Assembly: GCA_934045905.1 (NCBI GenBank)
Contig: OW203768.1
Coordinates: 24,395,060 to 24,459,059 of the forward strand
From: Leuctra nigra
Taxonomy: Eukaryota; Arthropoda; Insecta; Plecoptera; Leuctridae
Length of the DNA stretch: 64,000 nucleotides
Direction: 5' to 3'
The notes below the pieces were generated by a model. It was not told the origin of the DNA, searched no databases, and worked only from the letters and a program-made list of their open reading frames with translations. This document shows positions 57,447 to 64,000 of this stretch, piece after piece. Both the position numbers and the translations under genes were made by a program. The stretch's first letter is position 1, and each line of letters begins with the position of its first letter.

Positions 57447-58018
57447 CTTAGAACATGGAACATACGGTCGTGGAAAGGAAGAGATCAGGAAATACTTATT
57501 GAAATAACAGAAAAGAATCTTGATGTATGTACACTAACTTAAACGAAGAAAAAGGGCAGAGGGTCCGTATCATATGAAAGTTACGACCTTAAGCTTGATT
57601 TACACGGGTCAATGTATTGATCAATACATTGAATTCAAGAGGCTGTGCACATGTGCAGAGCCACTTTTGATATAATAAAGTGACTCTGCTCATGTGCACA
57701 GCCTCTTGAATTCAATGTATTGATCAATACATTGACCCGTGTAAATCAAGCTTTATACAGCGGAGTTGACCGAAGTTCAAGAGCCAAAGAGGGTGTTGGT
57801 ATTTTATTACATCGGAGATTCAGAGACATGATCATGGATTGCAACTACGTCTCTGAACGGATACTACTGGTGAAACTTAATACTGGCTACAAGATATTAA
57901 ATATTATAGCGGTTTATGCACCAGAGGAATCAAAGCCACTCTTAGAAAAGGACATATTTTATAGTCAGTTACAGAGGACTTCAATGCCAGAATTGGAAAC
58001 CAAGAAATACCTGGAGTA
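57447..58018 (+). pseudogene. RTE endonuclease domain, broken
   Basis: The frame reads LRTWNIRSWKGRDQEILIEI, then TAA at 57540, then GRGSVSYESYDL up to the MITE. After the MITE, YSGVDRSSRAKEGVGILLHR and IIAVYAPEE follow. A frame change then leads to EDFNARIGNQEIPGVMQRYN, which overlaps into the next ORF. The usual residues between the Tyr-Ala-Pro block and the Asp-Phe-Asn block are shortened, so the catalytic core has lost sequence. Confidence 0.8.
57589..57755. mobile_element. 161-bp palindromic MITE with TTA target duplication
   Basis: The element spans 57592-57752. TTA flanks it at 57589-57591 and 57753-57755. Its ends AGCTTGATTTACACGGGTCA are perfectly inverted, and the arms continue through TGTATTGATCAATACATTGA and AGGCTGTGCACATG to a short centre. 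TTA duplication fits the PIF/Harbinger superfamily. Its removal rejoins the endonuclease frame. Confidence 0.85.
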
Positions 58019-59734
58019 ATGCAGCGTTATAACGAAGATGTAAAGAATGTTAACGGAGAAAAGATGTTAGAGTTCTGTACTAGTAACGAGCTACGCATTA
58101 ATAATACATTCTTTGATCACAAAGTTCAACATAAATATACTTTTCAAAATACGAGGGGATACAAATCTATGATAGATTTCATTGTATCAAATCGTAGCAT
58201 CCATCCATCCGAGATTTTGGACGTACGGTGTCTGAATTCAGCAGAAATCGGTAGTGATCACAGTTTAGTACTTGCGAAAATCAGAGTGAATAGGAAGTTA
58301 CAGAAAGTGATGAATACGACGAGCGATAGTAAAATCAGAATAGATTCATTGATTGATGAAAGTACAAGAACGCTGTACAGAAACAGACTATCGGAAAGAA
58401 TAGAGAATAATGGAATCGAGGAGGATGATGATGTGCAAGTTTGTTGGTCGAAGATACAAGGAAATATAATTGAAGCTGGGAATGAAGCATTAGGAAGAAC
58501 AACAAGTAAAAAAGGTGCAAGACAGCAGAAGAAGAAACAGTGGTTTTGTTCTGAAGTCAAGCAGTTAGCGCAGAGAAAAAGATCAGCGTACCTAGCTTAC
58601 AAATCGAGTCTTGATCGAGGAGCTTTTGAGGCATACAAGGCGGTAAGGAATGAAGTCAACTCACAGATAAGAACAATTAAGGAACAATTTTGGGAGAAAT
58701 TTTATAAAGACATGGAATATGATTTTTATGGTCTCCAGAAACAAGTGTGGCGCTTTATTAGGGACAAGAGAACAGAACTCAAGGAGCTGATAGAAACATC
58801 CAAGATAGGTGACGAAGTATGGGTACAATACTTTACAGAACTATATCAAAATGACAAAAAAAATAATGACAACGGATTCAATCAAATTGTAATTGCGGAT
58901 ATACAAGTGCCAGTTGATGCAGATATTGACATTTCTTCAGTGGAGGAAGTTGTGAAAGCAGTGAAGAAGCTTAGAAATAGAAAAGCGGCGTGGCCGGATG
59001 GTATCACTAATGAATTATTGAAGTACGGAGGGAGGAAGCTCATGGAGGAACTCGCCAAGCTTATAAATAGAATATTTCGAGATGGCGACACACCATGTGA
59101 ATGGAAAACTAATATTCTGATAACCCTGTTTAAGAAAGGTGATAAGAAGAAACCTGAAAACTATAGGGGCATTAATCTACTGAACACCACCCTCAAGCTT
59201 CTCACAAGAATAATAACATCAAGACTGAGCGATACATTGAGCTTCGCGGACGAACAAAAAGGATTTCGTCAAGGAAGATCTTGTACTGATGCTATTTATG
59301 CCCTACGACAACTGACTGAAAAATCGCTGGAATATAATGCACCTGCATTTTTGTGCTTTATTGATTTGCAGAAAGCATTTGATAGGATTCGGCTGAGTGA
59401 TATACTTGATTTATTGAGTCAACGACGAGTGCCCAAGAAAGTCATCAAAGTTATTGAGAATATATATACAGACAACTACGTCAGGCTCCGAGTTAATGGG
59501 AAATTAAGTGAACCAATCCCTGTAGAAAAGGGTATACGTCAAGTCGACTCCCTTAGTCCCCTGCTGTTTAATCTTATAATTGATGAAATTATTGCCAGCG
59601 TAGCTGATTTAGAAGGTTATAGAATAGGAAATAAGCAGATAAAACTATTGTGCTACGCAGACGACGTTGTACTTGTCGCTGAGAATGAAGATAATTTGCA
59701 ACGCTTGATCCAGAGAGTTAACAACGCTTGTTAA
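58019..59734 (+). pseudogene. RTE endonuclease end and reverse transcriptase
   Basis: This long open segment covers the endonuclease C-terminus (SMIDFIVSNRS, IGSDHSLVLAKI), a linker, and RT blocks: KKLRNRKAAWPDGITNELLK, KPENYRGINLLNTTLKLL, QKGFRQGRSCTDAIYALRQL, FIDLQKAFDRIRLSD, IRQVDSLSPLLFNLIIDEI and the catalytic LLCYADDVVLVAENE. Two usual residues differ (AAWPDG for AxGPDG, QVDSLSP for QGDSLSP), both probable inactivating changes. It ends at TAA 59732-59734, six bases before the 9-bp target duplication of the foldback. The stop therefore belongs to the RTE copy itself. Confidence 0.88.
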
Positions 59735-59739
59735 AAGCG

Positions 59740-61707
59740 CAACATGAAAGGTCCGTGAAGTTAGCACCGCCCATTAACGCACTAATTATCTCATGTGTGG
59801 GATGAATTAGTGCACAATTAGTGCGTTCGATCGGCACTAATTTTATAATTAGTGCGTCATCCGTTTCCGAGAAAAACGCACTTTACTATGGGCGGTGCCA
59901 ACTTCACGCAGCACCGCCCATTGACGCACTAATTTTCAAACCCACACAGGTAATTAGTGCACAATTAGTGCGTTCGATCCCCCCCATTCCCATAATTAGT
60001 GCGCACTTACTTTTCGAGTTATTCGTGAATAACCGTGGGCGATGCAGCACCGCCCATTGAAAATTTCAAGGTTTTCAGCACGCCATGTTTTAGTGCACAA
60101 TTAGTGCGTTCGATTCCCCCCATTCCCATAATTAGTGCGCACTTACTTTTCGAGTTATTCGTGAATAACCGTGGGCGGTGCAGCACCGCCCATTGAAAAT
60201 TTAAGATTTTCAGCACGCCATGTTTTAGTGCACAATTAGTGCGTTCGATTCCCCCCATTCCCATAATTAGTGCGCACTTACTTTTCGAGTTATTCGTGAA
60301 AAACCGTGGGCGGTGCAGCACCGCCCATTGAAAATTTCAATGTTTTCTGTACGCCATGTTTTAGTGCACAATTAGTGCGTTCGATCCCCCCCATTCCCAT
60401 AATTAGTGCGCACTTACTTTTCGAGTAATTCGTAAATAACCGTGGGCGGTGCAGCACCGCCCATTGAAAATTTCAAGGTTTTCAGCATGCCATGTTTTAG
60501 TGCACAATTAGTGCGTTCGATCCCCCCCATTCCCATAATTAGTGCGCACTTACTCTTCGAGTTATTCGGGAATAACCGTGGGCGGTGCAGCACCGCCCAT
60601 TGAAAATTTCATGGTTTTCAGCATGCCATGTTTTAGTGCACAATTAGTGCGTTCGATCCCCCCCATTCCCATAATTAGTGCGCACTTACTTTTCGAGTTC
60701 GAGTGCTTACTTTTCGAGTGCTGCACCGCTCTCGGTTTTTCACGAATAACTCGAAAAGTAGGTGCGCACTAATTATGGGAATGGGGGGGATCGAACGCAC
60801 TAATTGTGCACTAAAACATGGCATGCTGAAAACCTTGAAATTTTCAATGGGCGGTGCTGCACCGCCCACGGTTATTCACGAATAACTCGAAAAGTAAGTG
60901 CGCACTAATTATGGGAATGGGGGGGATCGAACGCACTAATTGTGCACTAAAACATGGCATGCTGAAAACCTTGAAATTTTCAATGGGCGGTGCTGCACCG
61001 CCCACGGTTATTTACAAATTACTCGAAAAGTAAGTGCGCACTAATTATGGGAATGGGGGGGATCGAACGCACTAATTGTGCACTAAAACATGGCGTACTG
61101 AAAACATTGAAATTTTCAATGGGCGGTGCTGCACCGCCCACGGTTTTTCACGAATAACTCGAAAAGTAAGTGCGCACTAATTATGGGAATGGGGGGAATC
61201 GAACGCACTAATTGTGCACTAAAACATGGCGTGTTGAAAATCTTAAATTTTCAATGGGCGGTGCTGCACCGCCCACGGTTATTCACGAATAACTCGAAAA
61301 GTAAGTGCGCACTAATTATGGGAATGGGGGGAATCGAACGCACTAATTGTGCACTAAAACATGGCGTGCTGAAAACCTTGAAATTTTCAATGGGCGGTGC
61401 TGCACCGCCCACGGTTATTCACGAATAACTCGAAAAGTAAGTGCGCACTAATTATGGGAATGGGGGGGATCGAACGCACTAATTGTGCACTAATTACCTG
61501 TGTGGGTTTGAAAATTAGTGCGTCAATGGGCGGTGCTGCGTGAAGTTGGCACCGCCCATAGTAAAGTGCGTTTTTCTCGGAAACGGATGACGCTCTAATT
61601 ATAAAATTAGTGCCGATCGAACGCACTAATTGTGCACTAATTCTTCCCACACATGAGATAATTAGTGCGTTAATGGGCGGTGCTAACTTCACGGACCTCA
61701 ACATGAA
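59740..61707. mobile_element. MULE-like foldback element, 1.95 kb, with 9-bp target duplication
   Basis: CAACATGAA occurs at 59740-59748 and 61699-61707. Between them, 59749-61698 is one long palindrome whose arms (about 970 bp) meet near 60720. The ends are AGGTCCGTGAAGTTAGCACC and its complement. Each arm contains about five 136-bp tandem units carrying GCAGCACCGCCCATTG and ATTAGTGCGCACTTAC. A 9-bp duplication is typical of Mutator-like elements. No transposase is present. Open frames on both strands here are repeat by-products. Confidence 0.85.
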
Positions 61708-62288
61708 GATTTCTACGGACAAAACACAGACTATGACCATCTCGAAGCGACCAATCCGATGCAAAATTGTTGTAAATGATATAATTATACAACAAGTAAT
61801 GGTCATAAAGTACCTAGGCTAGGAGTAACGGTGACAAGCCAGGGTGTTTTGCTGGATGAAGTGAAGGAGCAGGTTACAAAGGCAAATAGAATAGCTGGTT
61901 GTCTGAACAGCGCAGTCTGGTACAATAAGTATCTACGGCCAATGACCAAGACTAGAATCTACAAAGCTGTAATAAGACCAATTATGACATACACTGCTGA
62001 AACTAGACCTGATACAACGAAGACTAACAGCTATTAGAGACTGCGGAAATGAGAGTATTGAGAAAAATAGCCGGGAAGACTAAAAGGGACCATATACCTA
62101 GTGCAACAATAAGACAGCACTATGAAGTAAAGCCAATAACGGACTGGATCGATCACAGGCGAGAGGAATGGAACGCCCAAATATCAAGAATGGATGAAGA
62201 CAGGATTGATAGAGTTACACGAGACAAGAGGCCTCGAGGCACAAGGAATGTGGGGAGACCGAGAAAGAGGTGGAAGGACAGTTTGTAG
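61708..62288 (+). pseudogene. RTE C-terminal region after the foldback
   Basis: Directly after the target duplication the RTE reading resumes: KISTDKTQTMTISKRPIRCK. A 5-bp tandem duplication (CTAGG at 61814-61818 and 61819-61823) shifts the frame, which then continues as EQVTKANRIAGCLNSAVWYN and RIYKAVIRPIMTYTAETR. A second shift near 62020 leads to MRVLRKIAGKTKRDHI, DWIDHRREEWNAQISRM and RNVGRPRKRWKD, the typical RTE C-terminus. Confidence 0.85.
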
Positions 62289-62341
62289 ATCTGGTGGAGA
62301 ACAGGCACATGTGCCTATTAAGAAGTAAGAAGAAGAAGAAG

Positions 62342-63040
62342 ACAATTATTTTGAAACAATTGCAATATGTATTATACATATTCAAAAAGAACACGGAGCT
62401 TGAAATGTACCCTTGAAAACCCAACAGGAATATTTTATCCGCAATTATTTGGTTGCTTCTTATCGTCTATAGATTATTCAAACACGCCACATTGTCCAAC
62501 TAAATCACATTTCAGTTCAAGGTCTTAGTAATTATTGTGAAGTCTGGTTTATGTTGTTACTTCAATTTAATGTATCATATTTTCATATTATACAACTATA
62601 ATATAAATACTCATTAAGGCATCGTTACTTTCATAAAAGAAACGTCCATCACAAAGGTGATCATTTTTAGTGAATGGTATAATGGTACCTACTCATATAT
62701 AATGTTCGTTACTCAATTAACGATTTATTTTATCAATACATAATACCGAAATGTATGATAATTTATTTAGAATTTAGATGAACTGATTGTTTTAATGCTT
62801 TGAAATGTACACACACTGACATAATTTCATAATTATAACTAGGACATTGTCTTATCGGCATCCTTACAAACTAATTTTGTGTATATAATGCAAATAAATA
62901 AATAAATAAATAAATAAATACAGAGTATATGCAACGTATTTTAGCACAAGCGCTGTCTGTTGTTTACCATTTTTTTAAATTCTTTATCACGAGCAATTAG
63001 CCAAGTAATTAGCATAGCCTTTAAATTGTTAGCGATATTT
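62342..63040. other. AT-rich intergenic DNA
   Basis: It contains an (AAAT)n microsatellite at about 62891-62920. No gene was recognised. Confidence 0.55.
62891..62920. repeat. (AAAT)n microsatellite
   Basis: About seven AAAT units in a row. Confidence 0.9.
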
Positions 63041-63138
63041 ATTTTCTTAGAAGTGATAAGGTATAGTAACAAAAGAAATTCGTATTATTCTGAAGGTTCG
63101 GGCTGAGGATAGGCGATGTCGTGTTAAAAGAAGTTGCG

Positions 63139-63196
63139 ATGTGGAAGACGTGGCTGCTGATTGTCTTCTTGTCAGCTCTAGCTGCAGATCCCACAG
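63139..63196 (+). CDS. First coding exon of a putative secreted protein
   Basis: ATG at 63139 opens MWKTWLLIVFLSALAADPT, a short basic start, a hydrophobic core and small residues (Ala-Leu-Ala-Ala) as expected for a cleavable signal peptide. The frame then meets a strong donor (CACAG/GTAAGA) at 63197, leaving phase 1. The rest of the gene would lie to the right, mostly or wholly beyond the window. A secreted or lumenal product is implied but its identity is unknown. The exon/intron junction is echoed at 63362-63388 (GCAGATCTCACAGGTAAGAT). Confidence 0.4.
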
Positions 63197-63539
63197 GTAA
63201 GAATAAGATGGAGGAGGAAGGTTAGGGCTGAGGGAAGGCGTCAGTGGTGAAGTTGAGGCAGACATGTGGCAAGTACTAATAGTTGTACCATATGTTATTG
63301 AACAACAGCAATGGAATCACGAACTAATTCAATGTGTATCATGTGTAAGAGCTTGCAAGAGCTGCAGATCTCACAGGTAAGATGGAAGAGCTATTCTTAT
63401 CTAATTCTAACTGGAAAGGGTTTAGAAAGTATAAATATGAAATGAATAGCACGGCTGATGTGCCGAAATAATAATATATCCATTTAAAAAACACTTGTGA
63501 ATATATTATATCATCCTAAAAAATCTACGAATTCAGAAC

Positions 63540-63920
63540 AAAAAAGGAAAGCTGTGTGTACCGCGTTGATATGCTAACTGCTTCGTATTGTATTGCATAC
63601 GATTTGATATGCGTTTGCAAGTCTCTACTCTATAGGCCTTGGACCTGAAGCATCAAGATAGGTAGCACTGATGTAACAATTAAAATTATAACATAAATTT
63701 GCAAATTTTTCTAGATTATAGAACAAAATGTCTTTAAAATGACAATAACTTGTGATGATAACGACAGATTAGTCTGAAAATTGGCAAATATTCCTAAAAT
63801 GTTGGTCGCAATGACCATGCATGTTATCGCTCAAACGGTTCTAATTTAAATTTTAAAAATTTAAAACAAAAAAATGTGATATCTTTTTTAAATAATAAAA
63901 TATAAACTTCAACAAAACTT
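63540..63920 (-). repeat. HINE/Helentron-like copy F
   Basis: On the minus strand it matches copy A (43780-44234) in several blocks: AACCGTTTGAGCGATAAC, CGACCAACATT, GCCAATTTTCAGACTAATCT, and the approach to the GCGTTGA end. It is diverged and lacks a clear CTAG end. Confidence 0.5.
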
Positions 63921-64000
63921 TAAATTTCTCTATGGAGAGGACTCTAGTTTGTATCTTCCCACAGGCTTTGACCCTCGATCACATTAAAGTCAACTGAAGT

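Larger units (their letters stand above)
57190..62341 (+). mobile_element. RTE-clade non-LTR retrotransposon, interrupted twice
   Basis: A 5' leader (CCTAAGCCCGGATAAAGGAG is typical of RTE leaders) precedes an AP endonuclease and RT ORF. The 3' end finishes in (AAG)n-like simple repeat at about 62323-62341, a usual RTE feature. A Harbinger-type MITE (57589-57755) sits in the endonuclease, and a MULE-like foldback (59740-61707) sits after the RT palm. Confidence 0.85.

Noticed and set aside
59821..61806. Overlapping ORFs in the foldback
   Set aside because: Both strands give the same peptides because the DNA is a palindrome of tandem units. No protein features are present.

Overview
The window is a stretch of AT-rich, transposon-packed arthropod DNA, almost certainly from an insect. 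The chemoreceptors show this: a seven-exon gene with the layout of an insect odorant receptor (7tm_6 family) at 9892-16818, and a decayed gustatory receptor (7tm_7 family) at 4370-5564. The species cannot be fixed from sequence alone. A third host gene may begin near the right edge, where a signal-peptide exon ends at a splice donor (63139-63196). No prokaryotic gene, CRISPR array or rRNA was found.

Layout. 1-4320: Penelope-like elements (PLEs) with GIY-YIG ends in tandem, then a perfect inverted pair of terminal repeats. The terminal repeats carry hammerhead-ribozyme motifs and are punctuated by (TA)n. 4370-5564: gustatory receptor pseudogene. 5771-9480: dispersed repeats and gag zinc-knuckle debris. 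9892-16818: odorant receptor gene; its 2.9-kb intron 2 holds an old PLE fragment, a TIR element containing a gag fragment, and an LTR/primer-binding-site remnant. 16832-17418: an unrecognised broken coding stretch. 19548-27190: a 7.6-kb satellite of about 38 units.

29093-31261: broken R2/R4-type retrotransposon. 35095-36133: remnant of a Mutator-like transposase-domain gene with a GC-AG intron. 36527-38735: L2/CR1-type retrotransposon split by a TTAA-flanked element. 40462-41405: second copy of a dispersed repeat split by a different TTAA-flanked foldback. 41621-50391: an 8.8-kb non-coding element with about 200-bp terminal inverted repeats (TIRs) and tandem GGTNAC-rich subterminal arrays. 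50461-57097: Helentron/HINE-like copies around a 5.8-kb foldback that holds a Helitron with a broken PIF1 helicase. 57190-62341: RTE-clade retrotransposon interrupted by a Harbinger-type MITE and by a 1.95-kb MULE-like foldback with a 9-bp target duplication.

The apparently functional gene content is small. It comprises the odorant receptor and possibly the secreted-protein exon; every transposon ORF seen is broken by stops, frameshifts or insertions. The nested insertions give a relative chronology, and several provide empty sites that confirm element boundaries. All calls come from reading the sequence by eye. No alignment, folding or database search was run.
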